A DNA stretch of 64,000 nt from Cristatella mucedo (GCA_009760855.2 WPIO01000094.1:124001-188000); one strand, 5' to 3'; positions 21,637 through 32,544 are shown, counted from the stretch's first letter. Translations and numbers: made by a program. The notes: generated by a model from the sequence alone, not told the origin.

Positions 21637-21760
21637 ATTTTTTGGCCCAGTAGTTAAGGTGCTCGCCCCGACCAAGGTCTGGCCGAGGTCTCGGGTTCGA
21701 GCCCCGTGGCATAAGTGAAGCGCCTGAATAGAAATTAAGTTCTCTTAGGGCGCTAGGGAA
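21637..21760 (+). repeat. SINE-1
   Basis: TTTGGCCCAGTAGTTAAGG (A box) and TCGGGTTCGAGCCCCG (B box), followed by GAAGCGCCTGAATAGAAATT and TTCTCTTAGGGCGCTA. It lies at the right edge of the Tigger-like remnant. Confidence 0.85.
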
Positions 21761-22700
21761 ATGTGCGAAGTAATTCTATATTGAGAACCTTGTTCATTTT
21801 GAATCGATCCGCAAATGACGCTACATAGCCCTAACAGCTGCAGCACTGGAAGGGCACATTTAGCCGCCGACGCATTCCTGACGAGTCAGAAATTCCTTTT
21901 CTGAGGGGATAGATTTATTAGGGTCGGACGGGAAGGCAGTTCTAAGAGAAGCCTGCCAAAGTGGCGCGTTTTCTTCTTCCAAGAACTCAACCGTAGAGCT
22001 CTGCAAATGTAGGCGTCGAATTCGCAAGTGCGTAGTACGGCAGACGTTGTTCTCGGTGTGAGCGAGGAGGCACAGAGCGGCAGGAGCAGGAGCAGGCGGC
22101 ACAGAGCGGTGGAGGGGCTAAGGGCTCACTATTTCGGAATCGTTTCAAAGAGTTGAACCTGAAGTAATAGCCGAATAAATATATTATTACATTGTAAAAT
22201 AATATTATAATTTTTAATTAGTTTTTATAGCCTAACCGAACATCTTAAACAACAGTAAGGATGCAAGTATGCTCACAGAGGCACTCAAAAGCTTACAGCC
22301 AGCAGATTACAACCACAAGCCCTCGACTTTCTGCCTCTCGCTGAGCGTATGTAAATTCCCTAGCAAAAGATTCAGCACTCTGAAAGTGCTATACAAACTT
22401 ACGATCATTATTTTAATCGTAAGAAGGCATAGGTCGGCTACGAAAATCGCGACTAGGTCGAAGAGGAGCTTGAGGGCGTGTCTTGGCCAGGTCAGTAGGT
22501 AGGCACTTCCGCCGGGCTGAACTGTGTGAGGGGTCGTTTGGATCTCAGTGATGGGAGTGGCCGAAGCTAGGCTGAGTAACTCAGTGACGTGCCGGCGGGC
22601 GAGGGACAGCGTGTAGCATCCAGCAGTAGCAGTAAGTCGCCTGCTTCCACTTCCTCTGACCCGCTGCCGCGGCCGTGTTGCTGCCTGGGCATTATTGGTG
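21761..22700. other. Unassigned sequence
   Basis: A 171-residue minus frame (22307-22822) spans this and the duplicated segment. It has a hydrophobic patch but no recognisable domain, and it runs into non-coding duplicated sequence. Confidence 0.4.
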
Positions 22701-22703
22701 GAA

Positions 22704-23530
22704 TTAAATATTAGTAGGCAGCTCTCTGCTTCGGCGTCGCCCGGTTTGCATGCAGGTTGCAAAGTAGTGAGGCAAGTGGCCGCTTCGTAACTACCGGCTC
22801 CTGTGAAGCGTTGGTCACACAATCGCAGTTCAATTTTCTTCGCCGGAAATGATCGTGTTAGGAGCGATATGCCTGCGGTTTCTTAGAAAATTATCAGCTC
22901 CACTGTGGGGCTACTGCTTTCTTTTTTAGTAGCCTTCGAGTACCAGCAAGGCAGTTCTTCGACGTTGGTAATTGACACGTAGCAGGTGTCGACCGGATAT
23001 AGTCCAGTATACCTGCATGTGAATATTGACTTGAGTTTGCCGTGTCACCGATGTATCACCTGGTTTAACAGCCAATGCTGAGGTGCCCGAGTTGCTAATC
23101 GAAGAACGCTGTCATACTCTCGAAACTCTTTAAAAGCCACTACTTAGCCTTACTCATCTTCGTAGCTCTCTGAAGCTCGATCTGATTCGTGTGCATTTTC
23201 CGTGGCTGACTATTTCAACCGGCCTGCTGCAGCAATGCCCGAGTTGTATCTCGAGCTCGCTAATAGCTCTTGTTAAAAGAGTTGTTGTATCGCGAAAGTA
23301 TGAATCAGCTCGTCCCTCTTCCACGGTCAGTCTGCTATAAGCAAACATTGGCTGCCTGCTAGCAACTAAATAAAAACGGTCTGCAATAAGTCAGGAAATG
23401 ATGATGCATTGTTTTGATTACCTGAGAGGTTTGATGTAGGCTTTTCTGATTGATCACTGACTGGTTATTGTTGAAGCTCTCCATAAGTATTTGGATGTAG
23501 TCACAGGTGATACCTCGCTGTCTCTCACTG
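22704..23530 (+). repeat. Duplicated segment, copy B (uninterrupted)
   Basis: The counterpart of copy A about 5 kb upstream, in the same orientation. It lacks the LINE-B insertion and the AT-rich expansion. Similarity ends near GTAGTCACAGGTGATACCTCG. Divergence is substantial, with many indels, so the duplication is old or the family is dispersed. Confidence 0.72.
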
Positions 23531-23617
23531 ATAAGCCTCGATAACGCATTTTGATGCCAACGTCAGTGGAGGCAGCTGGATGAACTGACAGAGTTAAAGA
23601 GCGAGACAGACGTAGCA

Positions 23618-24385
<768 letters not shown>

Positions 24386-24665
24386 AATCTGGGTCAGTTA
24401 TGAGAAGCTATGTACTTGAGGACATTTTTTCCAGATTTGGTCCAACTGCTGATGGCCTTCGGCAGCTCTATCTTTTCAAAAAAGCGAATGCTCATTTAGT
24501 GTTACCGATTCTCGTCTTGAAAACCACGTGATAGTGGCATTGCCCTTACTCCAGACTTTTGATTAATACTCTTCGCACTGGAAACTAATCAAGTTAGCAA
24601 TGCCAGGAGTGTGTCATTATAATAACAAAAAAATTGGCCGGCATCTACAAAACTCACGTCATATC
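24386..24665. other. Unassigned sequence
   Basis: Nothing recognised. Confidence 0.4.
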
Positions 24666-24669
24666 TATC

Positions 24670-25086
24670 CTAGCGTTTCTGTTGCAATTGATTAATTGCA
24701 CGGCTTGCTTGTTTGCTGTGCATTAGCACCATGTGGTATACAAGTGGGGAAGTAGTGAGATGCCGATAGTAGATTCCTGAAGCATGCAATTCCTTGACTT
24801 GTTGCTGTTCGCAGCAAGCTGGATTATAGCCAAGCCCTGTAGACATGCAGACAATTAATCCTGTGCGAAAAGTGCACCGATTGCTAAAGTGTGCCTTTGT
24901 GAGGAACACATTATTAGTGGAGTCTTCCATACAGACTTGAATGCATGCATACGTGCATGTATCACGTGACGAGCCTGAGGAGCTGTTCACCAGGTGTTCC
25001 TCGAGCTTACATACATCAGACCGCTGAGCTGAAGTAACTGTGAGAATAATGGTAGTAATTAGATTAATAAGAAAGCAGTATTGCAA
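24670..25086 (-). CDS. Candidate small secreted cysteine-containing protein (hypothetical)
   Basis: I do not recognise this 138-residue frame. It opens with a good signal-peptide shape: a short polar start, a hydrophobic stretch (LINLITTIILTV) and a small-residue site TSA before QRSD. The next 85 residues hold about nine cysteines, including TCTYACIQVC and a CC pair (PACCEQQQ). This is the sort of spacing seen in disulfide-rich secreted proteins, although no named family fits. Potential N-glycosylation at NSS lies early in the mature part. No repeat is recognised here. A frame of this length can arise by chance in 64 kb, no neighbouring exon supports it and no splice evidence is visible. Confidence 0.3.
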   Translation of the reverse strand: MQYCFLINLITTIILTVTSAQRSDVCKLEEHLVNSSSGSSRDTCTYACIQVCMEDSTNNVFLTKAHFSNRCTFRTGLIVCMSTGLGYNPACCEQQQVKELHASGIYYRHLTTSPLVYHMVLMHSKQASRAINQLQQKR

Positions 25087-25612
25087 CTAGAGCTTGCATT
25101 TTTTCTATCCGCTCTACAAATGCTGGATAAAAAACCACTTGCTTTGTTTGCTAGAGTGCACAGTGTCCAGTCGCTTAAACCCGTACAGGAAAATGTACTA
25201 GGACTGAGCGAATGCTGAGAGTCCCAAGCTGGCATTGTAGCTTCCTTTTTAATTTCGTCCAGTGACTGATGCAGTTACTGCAGGGTGTAAGTTGCCGGCA
25301 AGCTGTTCGTTCCTAGGGAAAGAATGAGTTAAATAGAAGGTCAACGACTGATTCGCTGTTGGCTACAAGCAAGCATGTAGTGCTTAATTCACAAAGAGTA
25401 GGCGTCTCAGGGACACAAGTTATAAGTGGTAAATAGCATCGTCTTCATGACCCTTTTATTAGAGGAATTCGATGACTCCCCATCCAACTCAATTCTCTTG
25501 CAGCCAGCAAGGACTGAAAATGCGTTTAGATGGCAGCTAACTTAAGAAAGCTTAAATAGGATAAGACCAACTCAATTCTCATTAGCAAACCTAAGGCCAA
25601 TTGAAAGTTGGA
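25087..25612. other. Unassigned sequence
   Basis: No gene or repeat was recognised. Confidence 0.4.
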
Positions 25613-25984
25613 AAACGTAATAACAGTAATAATAATAAGAACAATACACTTGATAAAGCGCCCTCAGAGAACTCCATATCTTTCTCGGGGCTTTACATTT
25701 CCTGCAAAGAAAACACGATCGAATGGTGAGTGGAAATATCGTTTTTGATAAACAACATGAATAACATGATTAGAGGTGACACGTACAGGGTCCGCATGCA
25801 ATTATGGTTAGTGGCAATATGCAACAGTGTCAGCACGCATGAGCACATACAGGACGAATGGCAGGGACCCACTAAATGCTGTCATACATAGGTGCGTTTT
25901 TAATTCCTTTTTAAATGTGGTCAAGTCAGGTCATGTCGTGAAGCAAGTAGAGAGTGAATTCCAGGCTTTAGGAGCATACCGCCT

Positions 25985-26182
25985 AAATAAATAAATAAAT
26001 AAATAAATAAATATTAGCTGATTTAACTGCCTCTTTTTGACTAGCGACAGAAGAGCCTTTACGGCTATCACCACCACTTGCAGTGGCGATAAAGGATCGC
26101 CAACCACAAGAATCAAACCCACGACCTCGGGACCGAGGTCGTGAAAGCAACCGCCTTACCTAGTGTGCCATCACGGCTCACC
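25985..26182 (-). repeat. SINE-2 nested in LINE-A
   Basis: The reverse complement starts GTGAGCCGTGATGGCAC with TAGGTAAGGCGG, then GTGGGTTTGATTC as the B-box region, GCGATCCTTTATC and GTGGTGATAGCCG. It ends in a (TTTA)n tail. It splits the LINE-A coding end, so it is the younger insertion. Confidence 0.85.
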
Positions 26183-26235
26183 AAAAGCACGGTCTCCAAA
26201 TGATTTGAGGTTTATAGGAGGTCTTAAAATAAAAA

Positions 26236-26363
26236 AAAATGCATCTCTCTAGAGACCCAAGAGAACTAATCTCTATTCAGGCGCTTCACATATGCCTCGG
26301 GGCTCAAGCCCACGACCTCAGTCAGACCGTGGTCGAGGCGAGCACCTTAACCGCTAGACCAAT
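26236..26363 (-). repeat. SINE-1 nested in LINE-A
   Basis: The reverse complement gives TTGGTCTAGCGGTTAAGG, GGGCTTGAGCCCCG and GAAGCGCCTGAATAGAGATT, with an A/T-rich tail (ATGCATTTTTTTTTATTTTA). It is inserted only about 50 bp from the SINE-2. Confidence 0.85.
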
Positions 26364-26675
26364 TGGTAAATAGTTGGATCAGAAAAGCCGGTGAAATGCT
26401 TAACCTGGTGGGGCATTCAATCTGATGGGTAGGCTGGAGCCAAATAATGAAGGGAGCTAAAGTGAGCTTCAAAACCTTGAAGTCGATGCATTACTTGACT
26501 GGTAGCCACTGCAGGTCGGAAAGAAGTGATGTGATGTTGCAATGGCGGTCCTCATGACAGATAGGCCTAGCTGTATAGTTTCGCACAAGCTGCAAGCACT
26601 CGATTGCATATGCCGGTATGCCAGCAAGCAGTGAGTTACAGATGTCAAGACGGCTGGTAACACTTGAAATTGGCT

Positions 26676-27070
26676 CAGCGAGCATCATTCTGCTGACGAC
26701 AGCTTGTAATCTGAGTGTACTATTCCAAAACGACCTGCCCATATGGTAGCACAGTTTCTCCACCGTCAAGCAAGACTACATTCATCTGAGGAATACAGCC
26801 AGAAGCACTACTACTTTCAACGTTCTCAGTCTGATTTATAGATCGCTTCAGTTGCTAGCATCTGGCGACCGCTGTGACCTCTTTTGAGGTCCTCAAGCCC
26901 TCTGCTTTCGAACTTACTGCTCATTGGCCTACTGTCGTTTCACTGTTCCTCATGGTAGAATTATTTTAGCTTTTCAAGGCGATATCACCTTCCATTTATA
27001 TCTACCCAAAGTAGACTTAAACTCGCTTCAGGCACCGGTCAGTACCGGCAATGGTCGTGCACCCTCTAAG
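26676..27070. other. Unassigned sequence
   Basis: It may include further diverged LINE-A sequence near 26690-26770. Nothing clear beyond that. Confidence 0.4.
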
Positions 27071-27077
27071 GCAGAGA

Positions 27078-27235
27078 ATAATAATAATAATAATAATAAT
27101 AATGCACTTGATAAAATGCCCTCAGTGAACTCAATTTCCTACTAGGTGCTTTACATTTGCTGCAAAGGGAAGCGCGATTGAACAGTGAGTAATGTCATGC
27201 TCGATAAACAAATTATGCAAATGTCAGCACGGAAA
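27078..27235 (-). mobile_element. LINE-A 3' tail
   Basis: A run of about eight ATA/AAT units, then GCACTTGATAAAATGCCCTC and GCAAAGGGAAGCGCGATTG. Only the last 150 bp of the element are present. Confidence 0.85.
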
Positions 27236-27239
27236 TCAC

Positions 27240-27735
27240 TCAGGTGTGTGCATACACGTGCGTGCATGTGTGCTTACGCTCGCGTGTGTGTGTGTGCGTT
27301 TGCATGATTAAGCTCAGTCGGGGGGGGGGGGAGAGGATGCTGACTGCAAAGAAAGGTCTTTAGCTGTGAAAGTTCACTAGCGAGAGATGGTATTGGACAA
27401 ATCGATAGCCGAGCCCAGATTTAGATTCAGAAGCAGGAGTAAGCGGGTTTATCACCTCTTCCCTTTCAGAATGATTGCAGACATTCACGTTTCGTGCATT
27501 GCTGCAAGGTAGTGCAGACAAGAGTGCATTCAGCCAGCTGGCTGGGAGGCGTGCCTGCACGAGCCGCCTGCAGCTTCGGAAGCTTTACAGATTCGGCAGA
27601 TGCAAATGATAGGTATAGGTAGTGCCTATGGGCCTGGTCAAAACTGTGATGGGAACGAATGCAGCAGCAACATAAACGAGCACAGATGCAGCACATGCCA
27701 GGTTTAAAAGCGAAATCCTGCCTGGCTGAGTCGGC
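27240..27735. other. Unassigned sequence with short TG and poly-G tracts
   Basis: A short (TG)n lies near 27283-27296 and a poly-G run near 27319-27330. A 65-bp stretch at 27625-27690 is repeated imperfectly at 27937-27996. Confidence 0.4.
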
Positions 27736-27739
27736 CCAT

Positions 27740-27935
27740 TAATAAAGGTAATCTAAGGTGACTAAGGTCTGGCTGCTGTCGTGGGCTCGAGCCAGGTGCC
27801 CGACCAAGATCTGGCTGAGGTCGTGGGCTCGAGCCACGTGCCTAACCAAGGTCTGCATGAGGTCGTAGGCTCAAGTCACGTGGTATATGTGAAGCACCCG
27901 AATGGAGATTAAGTTCTCTTAGGGCACTGCATATG
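27740..27935 (+). repeat. SINE-1 variant with a triplicated B-box segment
   Basis: The tRNA-like half is repeated three times in tandem (starting at about 27758, 27796 and 27838). Each copy holds an (ACCAAGGTCTGG)-like part and a GTCGTGGGCTCGAGCCA-like B box. The last two copies are exactly 42 bp apart. A single normal SINE-1 tail follows (GAAGCACCCGAATGGAGATT). Confidence 0.8.
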
Positions 27936-28373
27936 AACAGGGCCAAAACTTGGATGGGACCAAACGTAGTATGAGCAGCTGGGAGCAACAGATGCATTGG
28001 ATGCCTGCTTTTGATAGCCACATAATTTTGCATGTGGCTTTCTCCCAGGCTGAAGGAGGTAGTGACAATTACCTGAAATAGGGCTCAAACACATGATCTG
28101 AGTCCAGATGTATGAATTACTTACAGCAGTACCAATGTTTCGGTCAGCATCAATGCTTTTCATGGGAGCTAAGCCGAGACCGGTCACTCACACCTCCCTC
28201 CCACACAGCTGGATGCAGCTGCCTACCTTTGCTCATGCCTCCTTTAGTTTATTTCCCATGTGCCTGTAAGCACCATCGTATGCAGCTTAAAGGCATCAGG
28301 ACAGACAGGTAGCAGGACGATGATGTAATCGCTACTGGCAGAGATAAAAGGAACACCCTTTCCTCTTAGGAGG
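27936..28373. other. Unassigned sequence
   Basis: No gene was recognised. The left end holds the second copy of a 65-bp direct repeat. Confidence 0.4.
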
Positions 28374-28375
28374 CT

Positions 28376-28393
28376 ATGAGAGAGAGAGAGAGC

Positions 28394-28448
<55 letters not shown>

Positions 28449-28476
28449 AGAGAGAGAGAGAGAGCTAGAGAGAGAT
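28376..28476. repeat. (GA)n microsatellite with CTAG interruptions
   Basis: A GA run interrupted three times by GAGCTAGAG. Minus-strand Ser-Leu frames are artefacts. Confidence 0.95.
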
Positions 28477-29465
28477 GCAAAGCCAGGCAACACGAGCACA
28501 CTTTGAGCAGCTTGTTCTCAATGAATACATCAAGCTCAGCCCGAACAACAGCTGCCTAACTCATCCCCACCATGACAGACTGGGCTTTGCTTTGCACCAG
28601 TGGCACTGCCTGGCTCAGTAACCAAGCAATTTGTCTTATTTGAAGCAGCACTAGAGACTTAACATTCTCATCTATTCGACTGAAAATGTTGGGAAACAAG
28701 ATTTAATGACTGCACAACTGAATAGCGACCGAATGTGACTATCACTGCTGTATGTGCTATTCGGCTGGCCAAAAGCCCAGTTTCCCAGCGGAGGGCACAG
28801 GTAGGCAAGAAATGTCCAATTGAATGGTCACTGATTGGAAGGGGCAGCAGGCAAGCAGGGCGTGCTGCACATAGATTTGAGCTGGGACTAGAGACTCCTG
28901 CAGCAACAGCTGGGTTCTTGGTTCTGTCCAAGTAATGGCCACTTTGCCAGTGCAGCAGCAGTGTGAGCATCATGGAGAAGCTGGCCTGAGCAGACTCAGC
29001 CAAGCATCTGACTGCCTACTTCCAGATGGTGCTGCTGCTGCACTACCTGACCGGTTGTTAGCAGGAGGGACCTGAAGTATGGGAGCAGTTACTGCTGCTG
29101 CTGCCTCCCGGAGCCTATGCACTGCTCCAGCTTTGCTCTCAAAGTTCTCTGCTGGGTCGCATTTGTAATGCTATTTTGGTAATGGCACCCTGCAGAGCCA
29201 CAGAGTCCTGGCAGCTTTGCTACTTCACCAGAAGCTGCCTGCAACTGCTTCCAGTACTACTGGCCCCTTTGCTGTCGCAGCAGCTGCTGCCTCTGCAGAC
29301 CCCTCAGCCATCCCCCAGCAGCTCACCCTAACTGCAAGCTCCTGGCAGCTGCTCCCCACATACCTGCTCCCATTCCCACGATAGTGATAACACAACCCCC
29401 CCCAGTGTTGCTCCCAACCTATTGCCCGGCTTGCTGACGAATCAGCTTCTGCCCTGTGCTCTCCT
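28477..29465. other. Unassigned sequence, rich in CTG/CAG toward the right
   Basis: Several open frames overlap on both strands (28668-29003 minus, 28735-28935 plus, 29225-29491 minus), with no recognisable domain. From about 29025 the sequence becomes rich in GCTGCTGCTG. Confidence 0.4.
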
Positions 29466-30125
29466 TGCTGCTTCTCGTGCTGCTGCTGCATCTAGTGCGG
29501 CTTCTATACTGCTGCTGCTGCAGCTTCTGCTTTTGCTGCTGTATCCATACTGCTGCTGCTTCTATACTGCTGCTGCAGCTTCTATACTGCTCCTGCTTCT
29601 ATACGGCTGCTGCTGCTTCTATACTGCTGCTGCTTCTATACTGCTGCTGCTTCTATACTGCTGCTGCTTCTATACTGCTGCTGCTTCTATACGGCTGCTT
29701 CTGCTTCTATACGGCTGCTGCTGCTTCTATACTGCCACTACTTCTATACTGCCACTACTTCTATACTGCCACTACTTCTATACTGCTGCTGCTGCTTCTA
29801 CACTGCTGCTGCTGCATCTACTGCTGCTGCTGCTTCTATACTGCTGCTGCTGCTGCTGCTGCTGCATCTACTGCTGCTGCTGCTGCATCTACTGCTGCTG
29901 CTGCTTCTATACTGCTGCTGCTGCATCTACTGCTGCTGCTGCTTCTATACTGCTGCTGCTGCATCTACTGCTGCTGCTGCTGCTTCTATACTGCTGCTGC
30001 TGCTGCATCTACTGCTGCTGCTGCTGCATCTACTGCTGCTGCTGCATCTACTGCTGCTGCTGCTTCTATACTGCTGCTGCTACTGCTGCAGCTACTGCTG
30101 CTGCTGTTACCTCTGCTGTTGCTGC
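29466..30125. repeat. CTG-rich tandem array with TTCTATACTGCTGCTGC unit
   Basis: About 660 bp built from CTG triplets punctuated every 15-18 bp by TTCTATA or ATCTA. Two long plus-strand frames (Leu-rich, and Cys/Tyr-rich) follow from the period and need not be coding. It ends about 430 bp before the start codon of the PTB-domain gene. Confidence 0.95.
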
Positions 30126-30147
30126 TCTGGCTAGCACTTGCTCCTGC

Positions 30148-30245
30148 TCCTAACCTCTCGCTGTCTCTGTCTCTGTCTCTCTGTCTCTCTGTCTCTCTGT
30201 CTCTCTGTCTCTCTCTGTATCTCTGTCTCTGTCTCTGTATCTGCC
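30148..30245. repeat. (TCTCTG)n simple repeat
   Basis: CTGTCTCTGTCTCT units of 6-8 bp directly follow the CTG array. Confidence 0.93.
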
Positions 30246-30525
30246 CTGTCTCTCAGCTGCTTGCCTCTAGTACTGGCCCACCCACAGAGAGCGTTTGCAT
30301 CCATTCAGGACCCCAACTCTCCCCTTTTGCTTGCATTCTAGAAGCTGCCCATAATACAGCTGCATCTCCAACAGATGTTAGGGGTTTGAATGCCCACTCA
30401 CTGCGTGCCATTACTTTGCCAAACCAGTGGCTCTTTTTATTATTGTCTTAACATTTGCTGCTCCTGGCTTCTGACGAACCATTGCTTGATGAGTTTCACT
30501 CTTGCTCGGCACGGTCTCATCACGT

Positions 30526-30545
30526 GACATGTCTGCTCTTTTCAG
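30526..30545 (+). promoter_or_regulatory. Likely splice acceptor before the start codon of the PTB gene
   Basis: The pyrimidine-rich GTCTGCTCTTTTCAG ends five bases before ATGGGATGC. This suggests that a 5' UTR intron ends here and that translation begins within the next exon. Confidence 0.5.
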
Positions 30546-30550
30546 TAGTC

Positions 30551-32142
30551 ATGGGATGCATGGGCAGCACTCTGTCTGCAGACGTCCGGAGCTCTGGCGT
30601 TACCCAGCCACAGGCGCAGCAAACAACAGGCACTGGCCCCCAGTGGCTGCAGTGGCTGCATACATAATAGAGTATGGCCTTTTCGGTGGCCGCAGGGACC
30701 AGCACGGTCAATCCTCGAGCAGCAGCAGCGACATTGACAGCGACACTGGCAGCCACACTGACAGTGACAACGACAGCGGTAACGACACCAACAGTGGTGG
30801 CAGCAGCAGCAGCGACAGCAGCAGTATGTTCTACGTGCAGCTGCTGGACGATCGCTGTGTTCCTGTGGTCAGGGCCTACCTGCAGGTTATCGCAGAGCGG
30901 CTGGTGCTGCGTCACGTCGACGTCGTTCAAAACTGTGAAATCCACATGATCGAGTGGCCGCTTCGCTGCATGGGCCTCTTCGGCCTCTCCGACAGAGGAC
31001 ACTTCGTGCTCGGATTCGGCCGCCCAGGCTCTGGCGAGCAGAAACTTCTGACTTTCGAATGTGCAAACAGCTGTGAGCTGTATCGCGCCATAAAAGAGCA
31101 CTTGTTCGATTACGCTCGTCCGGTGAAAGTCATCTGTGAGGTCATTGCACCTGCTAGGAGCAACGAAGCAGAGGTGCTTTCGGCATGGCAGCGTGCTAGC
31201 TTTGGCTCCTCTGCCGACCGTCAGTCTGTCTCGGTGAATGCATTGCCAGGTGGGCAGCAGCTGGCTGCAGGGGAGCACATTAGCATGGCCTGTGTCACGT
31301 GTGGGCGGAGCTGCATCGAAGGCTTCCTCCCCCTTCTGCCTCCTAGCGACCACACACACGTCAGTGCTATAAAGCAGCTGCCACTGGTTCTTGAGGATGA
31401 CCCAGGCGTCCATGGCATCAGCAGGGAACGAGACCGTGACAGCATCGCCGATCTCGGCCAAGTCTCACTCGAGGTGCCGACCTTTTGCTCTATTCATCAG
31501 CAGCCTACCTGCAGCAACAGCTACACCACCTCCAGCAGCCGACCCGAGACTGAACCGGCACATAGTGGGCTTGATCTGGCCGAGGTCGGATCACCTGCAG
31601 GGGTGCCTGCACCGCCAGCCTCCGAGTGTGCCAACACTCCCAGCAATGGTTTCGTCCATGACGACAACTGCTGTGCCGTTTATGCAGCGTTCGGCGGGCT
31701 GGACACGATATCGAAAACGAGACCAGACACGATACCAGACATGATACCTGACGCAATAGCAGAAACCAGAAAGGAAACAAGACCAGGTACGGGCAGCGAT
31801 CTGTCTGAGCAGAGTTGCGACCTACTCGTAGGAGCCACAGGCGCTGCTAGCTGCTGCGCTGGACCGACAGACTCGCTTGCTGCCTCTGCAGCAGTTATCG
31901 GCTCTCTGGCGCCCAAGCCAGCCACCAGGCCCAACCAGCTGCTGATGAGACACGTCCCACCACTTGACTCGGAGCTGCTGCAGCAGCCACCAGTGCTATC
32001 GCGGCCACCGGACACGAGCAGCACTGCCAGCGAGATCGACCCTCGGCTTCAGTGCCCGGCTCAGCCTGCAGCATGCCCTCGGAGACGTGGCGGCAGTGGA
32101 TCTGCTGGAAGAGGAGAAGGTGCGCAGCTGCTGAGGTCGTAG
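30551..32142 (+). CDS. FRS2/DOK-like PTB-domain docking protein
   Basis: Seen: a frame open to a TAG at 32140-32142 encodes an IRS-type PTB domain at about 30826-31150. It has FYVQLLDDR at the start, then IEWPLRCMGLFG, FGRPGSGEQ and LTFECANSCELYRAIKEHL. These correspond to the W-P-L-R-R-x-G, G-R-x-x-x-G-E and F-x-F-x-C-x-x-x-x-E-L blocks of the family. The ATG at 30551 encodes MGCMGS, an N-myristoylation signal with a palmitoylatable Cys3, as in FRS2. It lies in a different frame from the PTB, which uses frame 30502+3n, so a short intron or an error must join them. GT...AG pairs removing 44, 53 or 104 nt (for example 30599-30702) would restore the frame. Known: such proteins dock activated receptor tyrosine kinases at the membrane. 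Inferred: this is the same role. A Ser/Asp-rich linker precedes the PTB; a low-complexity C-terminal half follows. No PH domain is seen. AAG|GTGCGC near 32126 could be a donor, so the 3' end is uncertain. Confidence 0.75.
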
Positions 32143-32320
32143 CCGCAAGGACAGGTAGGCAATATAGCAGCACCTGGCAGAGTACCGCCTTCTTTATATG
32201 TGTGCTGCTAAGTTCTGCTTTGCATGGATTTAGATAGAGCATCAGCTCAATCTTGTTTTGCATGCTTACAAAGTTACTCATGCAACATATATACATATGT
32301 GCCCAGGTAGAGATACTACT
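32143..32320. other. Flank of the PTB gene
   Basis: An ACAG|GTAGGC donor-like string lies at 32151-32160, just after the stop codon. No polyadenylation signal is obvious before the microsatellite. Confidence 0.35.
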
Positions 32321-32321
32321 A

Positions 32322-32392
32322 CACACCCACCCACTCACACCCACACCCACACTCGCAAGCACACAGGCGCACGCACACACACATACACACAC

Positions 32393-32449
<57 letters not shown>

Positions 32450-32468
32450 CACACTCACACACACAATG

Positions 32469-32507
<39 letters not shown>

Positions 32508-32540
32508 ATATGTACATATCGTTATATATATGTATATATA
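32322..32540. repeat. (CA)n-(TA)n-(TG)n compound microsatellite
   Basis: CA-rich from about 32322 to 32465, then an ATGTATATATATATATATG core, then (TG)n to about 32508 and TATATG units. The CA and TG arms are mutually complementary around the TA core. Confidence 0.95.
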
Positions 32541-32544
32541 ATTA

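Larger units (their letters stand above)
25616..26675 (-). mobile_element. LINE-A copy with two nested SINEs
   Basis: It begins at an AAT-rich tail with GATAAAGCGCCCTCAGAG. The LINE-A sequence is continuous if 25985-26182 (SINE-2) and about 26236-26363 (SINE-1) are removed. The flanks GAGCATACC...GCACGGTCTCC and GGAGGTCTT...GTTGGATCAG match the uninterrupted order in other copies. It extends into the coding part (LQWLPVK, AGIPAYAIE) and stops near 26675. Confidence 0.85.

Noticed and set aside
22307-22822. 171-residue minus frame with hydrophobic patch
   Set aside because: It spans the border of duplicated copy B, is not preserved in copy A, and shows no family resemblance.
29422-30451. 243- and 331-residue Leu/Cys-rich plus frames
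   Set aside because: They follow the CTG-based tandem array; no start context or domain supports translation.
30520-31461. 313-residue minus frame
   Set aside because: Antisense shadow of the PTB-domain exon, kept open by its GC-rich codons; no recognisable domain.
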